A stretch of 64,000 nucleotides of DNA from Colwellia sp. Arc7-D. Lineage in GTDB: Bacteria; Pseudomonadota; Gammaproteobacteria; Enterobacterales; Alteromonadaceae. A program made the translations under genes and the position numbers. Positions within the stretch are counted from its first letter, which is position 1, and the number at the start of each line of letters is the position of its first letter. Positions 28,240 through 36,828 of the stretch are shown one piece after another. The notes below the pieces were generated by a model. It did not search any database and was not told where the DNA came from. It was given only the letters and a program-made list of their open reading frames with translations. Where the stretch lies: contig NZ_CP028924.1 in assembly GCF_003061515.1 (NCBI RefSeq), positions 3,162,001-3,226,000 of the forward strand, given 5' to 3'.

Positions 28240-29436
28240 TTATGGGCGAATATTAAATGAGCCGTCAGCATTTACTGATGGGTTATTAATTTCTTGTAAG
28301 TTAAAACCACCAATAATTTCATCTAAACCGTTGGTAAAAGCAGCAAATATAATACCTTCCGCTTTATTATCACCGTGTGAAGCGAAATTAATGCCTAAAT
28401 CAAGTTGGTCGATATTTATCAAACCTGAGTAAGCCGCAAACCATTCACCTTGGCTGTCTGTAAAACTTAACGAGCCACCCGGTACAGAAGCATTATCAAA
28501 ATCTATGGTCATGTTCATAGAAAAATCACTTATTGGACCTGCGCTCGATATCACCGTACTTTGGGTTACATTGTTATAATCAATAGTACCTGTGCGCTCT
28601 GCTAACAACTCTGCGACAGATGAACCATTAATTCCTAGCCATTCAGATTCATTATAAACATCGCTGTCAGTAAGGTTTTCATTATCAAGTGTATCGGAAT
28701 CGACAGGGCTTACACCTGAGTCTGCAATGGCTGTTTGGAGTGATTCATTTGTATCGTTTTCTTCATCTGTAGCATCAGGTGAAACATCTGAAAAGCCTAA
28801 AGAAATGGCAGCAGGGGCTTGAGTCATACGTGTAATTTGACCTTGAGCGTTAACAGAGGCAAATGCGAAATCTTCTGAGCTACCAAGTGATAAAATACTT
28901 TGATCGTTTAATTCAACATCAATATTGCCGCTGTATACAGCTAAAAAAGTTTCTTCTCCAACCACTTCAACAGCAAAGTGAGTACCACGAATACCAATAC
29001 TTCCTACCGGCGTTTTAACTTGATAATCACCACCAGACTTTTTAATGAGGCCACTGATTGAGCGAAAACCACCGTTAACAACTTCGAGAGTTGCCGAGGC
29101 CTCACCTGCTTCTGGGTTATATTTATAATTGGTGATTAAAATTTCTGTATTTTCTTTTAAGGTAATTAAACCACCATCAGACATGCTGAACTGAGCTTTA
29201 CTTTTATTGCCAGTAATAATTTTATCAGCACTGAATATTTGCGAGCGACGCTTAAGTTTGCGCGTTTCATTACTGTTTAAATCAAACGACTCTACGGTGC
29301 CCTTAGCTAAAATGGTTTTACCCGCTACATCACTTGCTAAAACGGTATTTTGAGAACCCAAGACACAAATAAAAATAGTGCATAATAAACGAGTGCTAAA
29401 TACTTTGCTGCTGGTTAGATACTTTAATTTGTTCAT
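28240..29436 (-). CDS. Secreted FecR-domain protein
   Basis: A 398-residue protein with a signal peptide (about 1-34) followed by a FecR domain at about 55-185 (SKAQFSMSDGGLITLKENTEI, then TPVGSIGIRGTHFAVEV). Unlike the FecR of iron uptake, it has no cytoplasmic anti-sigma portion or membrane helix, and no sigma factor gene is nearby. The C-terminal 200 residues are acidic and unassigned. It lies 9 bases after the TPR/beta-barrel gene and 17 before the giant lipoprotein. FecR domains of this kind recur beside very large surface proteins and CHASE2 cyclases in marine bacteria; a periplasmic adaptor role is inferred. Confidence 0.82.
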   Translation of the reverse strand: MNKLKYLTSSKVFSTRLLCTIFICVLGSQNTVLASDVAGKTILAKGTVESFDLNSNETRKLKRRSQIFSADKIITGNKSKAQFSMSDGGLITLKENTEILITNYKYNPEAGEASATLEVVNGGFRSISGLIKKSGGDYQVKTPVGSIGIRGTHFAVEVVGEETFLAVYSGNIDVELNDQSILSLGSSEDFAFASVNAQGQITRMTQAPAAISLGFSDVSPDATDEENDTNESLQTAIADSGVSPVDSDTLDNENLTDSDVYNESEWLGINGSSVAELLAERTGTIDYNNVTQSTVISSAGPISDFSMNMTIDFDNASVPGGSLSFTDSQGEWFAAYSGLINIDQLDLGINFASHGDNKAEGIIFAAFTNGLDEIIGGFNLQEINNPSVNADGSFNIRP

Positions 29437-29445
29437 CGTTTACCC

Positions 29446-30765
29446 CTAGAAGCTCATACGAGCAGATAAATTAATCTCAGCGCGTTGATATGAAAAAAGT
29501 GCAAGATTACTGTCTTTGTCTTGCATATTAGCACTTAATTGATATGTCCAATTCGCAGAATCTTTATATTGAATTGACGAACTAAACAACCACAGGTCAT
29601 CCTTCTGCTTTTCTAAGAAGAAAGGATGATCATACTGATAAGCTTGGTGTTGATAACTAATATTAGCCGTTGCTAGCCATTGTTGATTAATAGCAAAGTT
29701 AACCATGTAATTAATGGTGTTGGTATCTTTACTGTTATGCTGACTTTCGACAAATTCACTCTCTTCTTGAGAGTAGATTAGTGAGATAACATGTCGCCAT
29801 TTTTGCATTAGATACTGAGTAGATATTTGAATTGAAGCATCATCGGTGTTTAAAAGTTTATTAATGTCATTTTTAGATTGTCCAACAAAAGCCTGTGTTG
29901 AAACCATCCATTGTTGATCAATAGTCTTACTTAAACCTAACGTGGCACCATATTGTGTACGGTAATATTCACCATCCAACCAAAGAGGTACTGCCCTAAC
30001 ACCAACATTAGTACTAAAGGCTTCAAAATCTTTATGATATTGCATGTTAGTTCGTAGCGTAAATCGGTTGAATTCTGAGTCATTATTAAAATTATGTAAT
30101 TTACCGCTACCAAAAAAAGTTAATTTAGATGATTGCGTTAACGCCTTGCTACCTATTAACTGATAACCAAGTCCCAGATAACTATCACTGTTCTCTTTAC
30201 TATTTTCCGATAGGATGATTTCTTGATCTAAAAACGGTAAATAAATATTATCTTCGCTAGTACCGGCATTTATATTGGAGTCATAGCCCAAACTGACATT
30301 AACAGATTGCTGAATGAATAATGATTGCTTATTTAGCGCTGCGTGTGACTGACGGTTTAAGTTCTCGGCTGACGCTTTAAGTTTAGGAGATATGGCATCG
30401 ATATTAATTAACGATTGAGTAATATCATTGGAAGCATGATAATTTTTCATCAGATGATAAGTACGAGCGAGATAAAGCTGTGCATCTAACCACTGCGGTT
30501 TATTAGCAACGACACGTTCAAAAGCATACACCGCACGCTCATTCTCTTTTACTTGAAGCGCGGTAAGACCATAAAGAAAATCAAAGTCGACATCACCTAA
30601 GTGTTCATCTTCAAGGTTGGTTGCCAGTTGCCATGCACTGTTAGCATCATTCTCTTTAATTTTTTGTCTTAATTCAACATAGGCACTGTTGTCTCGAAAC
30701 GTTTTCGCATCAATAGCGTTACTGGTGAATAACAACAAGAAAGTAACTAATAAAACGTTCTTCAC
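29446..30765 (-). CDS. TPR plus beta-barrel outer-membrane protein, Slam/DUF560-like
   Basis: A 439-residue protein: signal peptide (about 1-20), TPR-like helices (about 25-145, including QWLDAQLYLARTYHLMKNY), and from about 150 a series of alternating amphipathic strands ending in LSARMSF with the terminal Phe of outer-membrane barrels. The junction SVNVSLGYDSNINAGT resembles the start of DUF560 barrels. Slam proteins, with the same architecture and similar size, move lipoproteins to the outer surface. The giant lipoprotein two genes downstream is a natural candidate cargo. The assignment rests on architecture, not on detailed sequence comparison. Confidence 0.7.
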   Translation of the reverse strand: MKNVLLVTFLLLFTSNAIDAKTFRDNSAYVELRQKIKENDANSAWQLATNLEDEHLGDVDFDFLYGLTALQVKENERAVYAFERVVANKPQWLDAQLYLARTYHLMKNYHASNDITQSLINIDAISPKLKASAENLNRQSHAALNKQSLFIQQSVNVSLGYDSNINAGTSEDNIYLPFLDQEIILSENSKENSDSYLGLGYQLIGSKALTQSSKLTFFGSGKLHNFNNDSEFNRFTLRTNMQYHKDFEAFSTNVGVRAVPLWLDGEYYRTQYGATLGLSKTIDQQWMVSTQAFVGQSKNDINKLLNTDDASIQISTQYLMQKWRHVISLIYSQEESEFVESQHNSKDTNTINYMVNFAINQQWLATANISYQHQAYQYDHPFFLEKQKDDLWLFSSSIQYKDSANWTYQLSANMQDKDSNLALFSYQRAEINLSARMSF

Positions 30766-31098
30766 TCGACCATCCTTTTTATAAATATTATTATTACTTC
30801 ATTCAAACTTATAAACCGTAGAAAAGCAATTAAATAATGCCTAAATTGATGATTATCAACACCATATAAACGCTAAAACTTGATGAAGTTTACTGCTTCG
30901 ACTATTCATAATTATTGTTAGGGCAATAAGAAAAATTGAATTGAATGCTTTGATAGATAAATTTGGCGAGATATTTGTTATTTAACGTAAATACATTCGG
31001 GTATGGGATAATAAAAAGTGGGTTATCAACGCTATATAAGTCACTAAGAACACGTTAGTGCCTATTGAAATTCACTCACAAATCTTCAGGTTAGAAAC
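30766..31098. other. Promoter region of the six-gene surface/signalling operon
   Basis: About 330 AT-rich bases. It must contain the leftward promoter for the TPR/barrel gene. Short dyads are visible (TTGAT-gatt-ATCAA near 30847-30860; CACTAA / TTAGTG near 31042-31060), but none can be tied to a known regulator. Confidence 0.4.
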
Positions 31099-31099
31099 A

Positions 31100-31136
31100 A
31101 AAAAGCCAATGAACACAATAGAGTTCACTGGCTTAG
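31100..31136 (-). terminator. Rho-independent terminator of alginate operon A
   Basis: On the minus strand a 12-base stem (AAGCCAGTGAAC / GTTCATTGGCTT, one G-U pair) with a 9-base loop is followed by a run of T. It lies 27 bases after the kdgA stop and closes the operon. Confidence 0.9.
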
Positions 31137-31162
31137 ATTAATCATCAATAATAGAGGCTTTA

Positions 31163-31783
31163 TTAATTATTTAACGCCGCTTTGCATGCGTCAGTAATTT
31201 TAGACCATTGTTCATTAGCAACCCATTCTGGATTAGCGATCCAAGTACCACCAACCGCAAAAACATTATTCAACGCTAAAAATTCATGTTGATTGGCTTG
31301 GTTAATTCCGCCTGTAGGACAAAACGAAATATCTTTAAAAACTGATCCCATCGCCTTCAAAAAAGGAGCGCCACCAGACAACGAAGCAGGAAATAACTTC
31401 ACTTCACTATAACCAAACTCTTTAGCTAACAGAATATCAGAAGTATTAGATACACCTGGAAGCACGGGAACGGTACATTTTGCTAAATGTGTTAACAGGC
31501 TATTTGTAATGGTAGGCGTAATAATAAAATCACTACCGGCATCAATTGCTTGTTTTAAAATATCAGCATCTATAATAGTACCCGCGCCAACTTTTAAGGC
31601 TGGAAGCTCTTGCTTAATAGCTTTAATCACATCAAGTGATGCTTCTGTTCTTAATACAACTTCTACTAAGCCAATACCGGCAGCAGACATAGCCTTCGCT
31701 ATTTCTAATCCTTGATTAACTGAGTCTGCCTGTATAATAGGGAGCAACTTTTGCTTTCCCATTAAAGTAGAGAATAATGTCAT
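31163..31783 (-). CDS. kdgA: 2-keto-3-deoxy-6-phosphogluconate aldolase
   Basis: A 206-residue class I aldolase. The Schiff-base Lys129 lies in EVKLFPAS, the likely general base Glu41 in VEVVLRT, and the phosphate-binding segment is CPTGGI near 157. It splits KDPG into pyruvate and glyceraldehyde-3-phosphate, the last step of uronate breakdown. It is the final gene of the six-gene leftward operon, 73 bases after kdgK and followed by a strong terminator. The E. coli equivalent is eda. Confidence 0.95.
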   Translation of the reverse strand: MTLFSTLMGKQKLLPIIQADSVNQGLEIAKAMSAAGIGLVEVVLRTEASLDVIKAIKQELPALKVGAGTIIDADILKQAIDAGSDFIITPTITNSLLTHLAKCTVPVLPGVSNTSDILLAKEFGYSEVKLFPASLSGGAPFLKAMGSVFKDISFCPTGGINQANQHEFLALNNVFAVGGTWIANPEWVANEQWSKITDACKAALNN

Positions 31784-31856
31784 GAGTGTTCCTTTTGAAC
31801 AATTTTATAAAATAGTTAAACTAAACGAAAAAATACTGGCCAATAAGATTTAATAA

Positions 31857-32792
31857 CTAATTCGCCATAAACTCTTGATAAGCGTCTTTATCTACAATTG
31901 CACCTTTGTGCTGTATAACAAAACCTGCGGCCTTAGAAGCTGAAGCGATTGACTCAGCAACCGAGTGCCCTTCAATGCGCGCACCAAGATAAACACCATT
32001 AAATGAATCACCCGCTGACGTTGTATCAACAACGTTCTTAACCGGGGTAATTGAGAAGTGAGTAACCTCACCATTAACAACCACTAAAATACCCTGTTCA
32101 CCGTTTTTGATGACCAATTCATTTAAACCAAATTGTTGACAATATTCATTAACTTCTTCAGCTGTTTTCATACCAAACAACTGTTCAAAGTCATCAACAC
32201 CAGGTAGTGACAAATCAGATTTTTGTAATGCTAATTCGAATTGATCTTGTGCTTCTTCAGGGCTGCTCCATAAACGAGGACGATAGTTAGGATCAAATAC
32301 TATTTTTACCCCTGCAGCTTTTAGTTTATCAATTAAAGACCAGAAAGAAGCTCGCGCCGACGGCTCAAGTACTGCTAAAGAGATTCCCGAAAAGAAAAAC
32401 ATATCACCGATAGATAATCGACTAATAGCATCATTCGTTATATGTTGCATAACTTGACGAGCAGCAGAATTTTCACGCCAATAAGTGAAGCTACGCTCAC
32501 CTTCGTCATCAAGTTGAATAGAATATAAACCGGGAATTTTAGTTTCTGATTGGTACACAAAATCGGTACCAATGTTTTCACTTTCAAAATATTGGATCAT
32601 ATCAAGGCTGAATTGATCTTTACCTACAGCGGTAACCAAATGTACTTTCAAATCAGCAAAAGTACGTTTTAGATAAACTGCAGTGTTAAAAACATCTCCA
32701 GCAAACGATTGCTTCATTGTGTTAGCTGGCTGCTCTTTAGAAGCGGCCATCAATTCAATCATACATTCACCGAATAAAAAAATGTTTTTCAT
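31857..32792 (-). CDS. kdgK: 2-keto-3-deoxygluconate kinase
   Basis: A 311-residue PfkB-family sugar kinase. The N-terminal block FLFGECMIELMA and the second signature DTTSAGDSFNGVY near 255-267, with its catalytic Asp, are both present. It phosphorylates KDG to KDPG in the cytoplasm. Both the alginate branch and the proposed mannuronate branch (UxuB/UxuA) would converge on its substrate. It lies between the transporter and kdgA genes. Confidence 0.95.
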   Translation of the reverse strand: MKNIFLFGECMIELMAASKEQPANTMKQSFAGDVFNTAVYLKRTFADLKVHLVTAVGKDQFSLDMIQYFESENIGTDFVYQSETKIPGLYSIQLDDEGERSFTYWRENSAARQVMQHITNDAISRLSIGDMFFFSGISLAVLEPSARASFWSLIDKLKAAGVKIVFDPNYRPRLWSSPEEAQDQFELALQKSDLSLPGVDDFEQLFGMKTAEEVNEYCQQFGLNELVIKNGEQGILVVVNGEVTHFSITPVKNVVDTTSAGDSFNGVYLGARIEGHSVAESIASASKAAGFVIQHKGAIVDKDAYQEFMAN

Positions 32793-32870
32793 TTACAAAA
32801 CCTTAATAACTTTACTTAAAAATAATAAAATTCTCGGCATTAGAATCCCGAGAATTTATGCTTATCGCTT

Positions 32871-34169
32871 CTAGCTTTTAGCTTTCAATGGCTCAACTTT
32901 TGGAATTAATATCCAAATAGCAGCTATTGCAATTACAGCTAAAGACGCACCAATAACAAATGCCGGAGTATAATTACCGTCAGCAGTCAAAATAGGCACT
33001 AATGCCGTTAATCCTAGCGCGCCAAATTTCGCTGCCATACCAGAAAAACCAGCTAAGGTACCCACAGCTTTTTTACCAAATAAATCACTTGGTAGGGTTT
33101 GAACATTACCAATAGCGGTTTGGAAACCAAATAGAATAACGGCCATGATAATTACAGCAGTCGTTGGTCCACCCGGGTTAGCCATAGCTAATAATGCAGG
33201 TAACATGATCAAACAACCTAAGGTAATAGTCAGCTTACGCGTTTTATCGGTGTTCCAACCTGCTTTAATACGGTTTTGAGCAAGTAAGCCGCCAAACCAA
33301 GCGCCAAACATAGCACCAACATAAGGAACCCAACCGTAAATACCAATAGACTTAACATCCATCCCATAAACTTCATTTAAATAAATAGGGATCCAAAAGA
33401 CAAATAACCACCAAATAGGGTCAATCGCAGCAGAGGCAATAATGACCCCCCAGCTTTCTTTACGAGAAAGTAATTCTTTAGTCGAAGGGTTATATTCTTT
33501 TTCGTCTAAAGTACAATCAGCATCAGGATTACGTTGACCGGTTAAAATATATTCGCGTTCTTCATCCGTGATCCAAGGGTGAGACTTAGGCGGAGCTTTA
33601 ACCAATATGATCCAAGGAATTAGCCATAGTAAACCAACTAAACCGATAACAATAAAGACCATCTGCCAGTTAAAGTATACGGTTAAGTATGCAATTAATG
33701 GAATAGCGATAATGCCGCCAATAGCCGCACCTGAGTTAAAAATACCTTGCGCTAAAGCACGTTCTTTAGTTGGGAACCAGTCAGCATTACTCTTAGCTGC
33801 GCCAGGCCAGTTACCAGCCTCTGCAACACCTAAAATAGCGCGGAAGATACTAAAACTAAGTACACCTTGTGCAAAAGCATGAGCCGCTGTAGCCAGTGAC
33901 CAAACACCGATAGACAACACAAAACCTAGACGTGTGCCTATCCAGTCAAATATCTTACCAAAGATGGCTTGACCAAAAGCATACGACAAGATAAATACGA
34001 TAGAAATATTCGCATATATTTGCTTACGCTCTAAAGCTGATTCATCTGGAAAAAGATCTTCAACAATATCAGGCCACAGTACGCTCAGAGCGGAACGGTC
34101 AATGTAATTAATAACAGTAGCTAACGCAATAAGGGCAATAACCCACCAGCGCAAATTTTTCATTTTCAT
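32871..34169 (-). CDS. MFS uronate transporter (ACS/ExuT-like family)
   Basis: A 432-residue major facilitator with twelve predicted helices. It shows VINYIDRSALSVLWP in helix 1 and FRAILGVAEAGNWPGAAK in helix 4, typical of the anion:cation symporter family that includes hexuronate carriers. Its start overlaps the kdgF stop by 4 bases (ATGA), showing translational coupling. Context points to uptake of unsaturated uronate (DEH) or short alginate products across the inner membrane. The precise substrate is inferred. Confidence 0.88.
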   Translation of the reverse strand: MKMKNLRWWVIALIALATVINYIDRSALSVLWPDIVEDLFPDESALERKQIYANISIVFILSYAFGQAIFGKIFDWIGTRLGFVLSIGVWSLATAAHAFAQGVLSFSIFRAILGVAEAGNWPGAAKSNADWFPTKERALAQGIFNSGAAIGGIIAIPLIAYLTVYFNWQMVFIVIGLVGLLWLIPWIILVKAPPKSHPWITDEEREYILTGQRNPDADCTLDEKEYNPSTKELLSRKESWGVIIASAAIDPIWWLFVFWIPIYLNEVYGMDVKSIGIYGWVPYVGAMFGAWFGGLLAQNRIKAGWNTDKTRKLTITLGCLIMLPALLAMANPGGPTTAVIIMAVILFGFQTAIGNVQTLPSDLFGKKAVGTLAGFSGMAAKFGALGLTALVPILTADGNYTPAFVIGASLAVIAIAAIWILIPKVEPLKAKS

Positions 34170-34546
34170 GCGCTAGTTTCCTTATTATGAATATGGTCAA
34201 AAGCACCTTCTTCAACAAAATCTTCACGTGCAGGGCTAAATGTATCAATTAAAATACCACCAGTAGGACAGGTAGCACCATGGTCGGCATGAGGAGGCAT
34301 AAAGCAACTATCACCTGCTTTTAAAATTGTGGTTACGCCATCAATATTAAAGTGAAACTCACCTTCAACCACATAAGTAACTTGTGAATGTCTGTGTGCA
34401 TGATTGTATCCAATAGCACCTTTTTCAAACCAAATTTTAACGGCCATCAACTCATGGTTGTAACCTAACATTTGACGCTTTAATCCGCCGCCTATGTCTT
34501 CAATTTTTTCTTCATTACCTAATGTAAAATGTGCACTCTGACTCAT
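34166..34546 (-). CDS. kdgF: Cupin protein KdgF, uronate ring opening
   Basis: A 126-residue single-domain cupin. Metal ligands are visible in NHAHRHSQ (about 48-55) and in the late PPHADHG (about 91-97). KdgF enzymes speed conversion of the 4,5-unsaturated uronate produced by lyases into the linear keturonate. Placement between a PL17 lyase and an uptake carrier fits. It has no signal peptide, so it acts in the cytoplasm after import. Confidence 0.92.
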   Translation of the reverse strand: MSQSAHFTLGNEEKIEDIGGGLKRQMLGYNHELMAVKIWFEKGAIGYNHAHRHSQVTYVVEGEFHFNIDGVTTILKAGDSCFMPPHADHGATCPTGGILIDTFSPAREDFVEEGAFDHIHNKETSA

Positions 34547-34555
34547 GACTAACCC

Positions 34556-36820
34556 CTATTCTTTAATGTTGAACAATTTAAAACGGCCATCAAATTGATA
34601 TTTAGAGCCATTAAATGAAAATGTGTTTAGTTGATTATTTTTGATTTTATCTGTTGCATTAAACGCTAATAAATAATGTTTATTGCCACTAAGAATAATT
34701 TCCACTAAATCTATATTATTAATTTTTTTATGTGATAACTGTTGTACTTTACTTACTGCTGATACGGTAAATTCTTTTGACGGGTTATATTCACCATGAG
34801 GTTCTAATACGCTAACAAAAGTATGGTTGCTAGCTTTTGCTTTACGATTAATAAAGGCATTTTCATTACGTAAATTAAACAGCGGATCGTTAGCACCAAT
34901 TTGAGTAAAGATGATTGAAGCATCGCCATCCATAATCGTTGAGCTTGTGTAGAACCTACCGTTATCATTTAACCATGTTATTTGTGATAAGCCGGCATTC
35001 GGTTGAGCTTGTGCTTTCAACCATAAATGTTGATAGCCATTGTCTTTTCCAAGTACAGGTAAACTGGTTAAGTTAGTCGCTAACTCAAAGTTTGTGCTAA
35101 TTAAGTGACCTTTGTAGTGAACAGGTAAATCGTACTGATGTTCTTCGTTAGAGTTAACATCAAAAATATCAACCACCAATGACTGTTCAGCATCTTTACT
35201 GTTAAGCATAGGTAAATTAATTAATGCCATCGTACGTTTTAGAGATACACCTTCATAGGTGCTATTAATACGTGCTGAACTGATAGTAACGTCATCATTT
35301 TTTGCAAAGAACAATAACTCAGGGTGATTGGCATTACCTTTTTTCACACTGGCATTGAAATGAGTTTTTTCATCTACAACAACGGTGTTATGTGCAATCG
35401 TTTGTTTTGCCCATGTTTTGTTTTCTGGTAAATAACGACCACCAAACTTTGCCTCAACATTTAAGAAACGAGCAGCGCCATAGTCTGAAACTATTTCAGC
35501 ACCTTTATCGTAAAACTGCCAAGTTAGCTTATCAAAATGTCCATGGCCTAAACCTTGCGCGGCAGGTTTAAATAATACCGCTTGCTCGCCACCAACATTT
35601 TGACGCATAACAACCAGTGCACCTTGTTTGCCGTCATTACCGTCACCGAAAGCCACTGACTTAAATTTATAAGGTGTGTCTAGATTTTTATCTAGCGCGT
35701 TCGCTACTTTTAATCCGTCACCCGTTAAAATAACTTGGTCTTGTTGACGGGCAATATCAAGTAGCGATGAATCTTGAGTTAATCCATAAGCAATAGTGAC
35801 ACCATTAACTAACTCGATAGTATCAATACCTTTACTTTTTATTGCATCGTTAATAGGGAAGAAAAGCATGTTGTAACTTAACTGTATTGTGGTATCAATC
35901 GCCTTCAATACTATGCCATCACGATATTCAAAAATTTTACGTTCCGGCTGGTTCGAATGAATTGCTTTCGCGAAGGTAACGAATGGCATTAGCGCATAAC
36001 GTTGATAATAAGGACCCTCGTTGTAATAACCTTGTGGTGAGAACAGTTCATCAAGTTGTCTTAAAAAACCACCTGTACCTGATTTATCTAAACCATAAAG
36101 CGCTTGTTCAACCCACTCTTGCTCACCAAGAACGTAACCTGTCATACCAACAGCTGCTGTTGTCCAGGTGCCATGGTTATGTACTTTATTAAATGTTTCA
36201 GGTGAATCTACTGATAAAAACTTTACTACTGGACGAAATAAACCATTTTCTATCTGTGTTTTTTCAGTGCTAGATAATGAGCTTAAAATTAAGTCGTAGG
36301 CTTGGCTGGTATACACTAACCAAACGGCTTCATTTAAACTTTGCCAAAATAGCTTACCAGGGTTTTGTTTACCCATTTTTCTTTGCGGATGCAAAGGCAA
36401 TGTAGGATAAAGCTGGGCATACTCAAGTAACATATCACGAACATAGCGAGCATATTTTTCATCTTGTGTTAATTGATAAACAACACCAGCGTCATACATT
36501 AATTTATAGTTTTTCTTATGACGTTCATGCGTATAACCACCGCCGCCATCTTTTGGTAAAGGTACGGTTATCACTTGCGCCATTTGTTTATCAACAGATG
36601 ACTTACGTGCAGCAAAAGCTTTGGTAAATTGACCATCTTGTTTAATCGCACCACGCATGTCTTTTACATCAGCAGGTGTAATAACAAGGTTAGGGCTAGT
36701 TCTAGCAAAAGTACTGGTACTTGCGATTAAAGTCATGACCATCATAACTACAGCTATCAAGCTACCATTTAAGCCATGCAATCTTGATAAAGAATGTGGC
36801 GTTTGATTAAAAAATTTCAT
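34556..36820 (-). CDS. PL17 oligoalginate lyase (copy A)
   Basis: A 754-residue exported lyase with a long signal peptide (about 1-39). It has an alginate_lyase/alpha-toroid domain (about 50-360) and a heparinase II/III-like beta-sheet domain (about 400-620, GLGHGHFDKLTWQFY). The active-site segments KVHNHGTW near 211-218 (Asn/His) and GPYYQRYALMPF near 268-279 (Tyr) match characterised PL17 exolyases, which release monomeric unsaturated uronate. It lies 8 bases after the PL6 gene and 9 before kdgF. No lipobox is visible, so it is probably periplasmic. Roughly four fifths identical by eye to copy B at 55261-57528. Confidence 0.95.
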   Translation of the reverse strand: MKFFNQTPHSLSRLHGLNGSLIAVVMMVMTLIASTSTFARTSPNLVITPADVKDMRGAIKQDGQFTKAFAARKSSVDKQMAQVITVPLPKDGGGGYTHERHKKNYKLMYDAGVVYQLTQDEKYARYVRDMLLEYAQLYPTLPLHPQRKMGKQNPGKLFWQSLNEAVWLVYTSQAYDLILSSLSSTEKTQIENGLFRPVVKFLSVDSPETFNKVHNHGTWTTAAVGMTGYVLGEQEWVEQALYGLDKSGTGGFLRQLDELFSPQGYYNEGPYYQRYALMPFVTFAKAIHSNQPERKIFEYRDGIVLKAIDTTIQLSYNMLFFPINDAIKSKGIDTIELVNGVTIAYGLTQDSSLLDIARQQDQVILTGDGLKVANALDKNLDTPYKFKSVAFGDGNDGKQGALVVMRQNVGGEQAVLFKPAAQGLGHGHFDKLTWQFYDKGAEIVSDYGAARFLNVEAKFGGRYLPENKTWAKQTIAHNTVVVDEKTHFNASVKKGNANHPELLFFAKNDDVTISSARINSTYEGVSLKRTMALINLPMLNSKDAEQSLVVDIFDVNSNEEHQYDLPVHYKGHLISTNFELATNLTSLPVLGKDNGYQHLWLKAQAQPNAGLSQITWLNDNGRFYTSSTIMDGDASIIFTQIGANDPLFNLRNENAFINRKAKASNHTFVSVLEPHGEYNPSKEFTVSAVSKVQQLSHKKINNIDLVEIILSGNKHYLLAFNATDKIKNNQLNTFSFNGSKYQFDGRFKLFNIKE

Positions 36821-36828
36821 AGCAGCTC

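Noticed and set aside
28240..29436. FecR-domain protein as an anti-sigma factor of an iron-uptake system
   Set aside because: It has a signal peptide, no cytoplasmic anti-sigma segment, and no ECF sigma factor or iron receptor gene next to it.
35940..35960. tRNA T-arm-like sequence GGTTCGAAT
   Set aside because: It lies inside the PL17 copy A coding region and no cloverleaf can be built around it.
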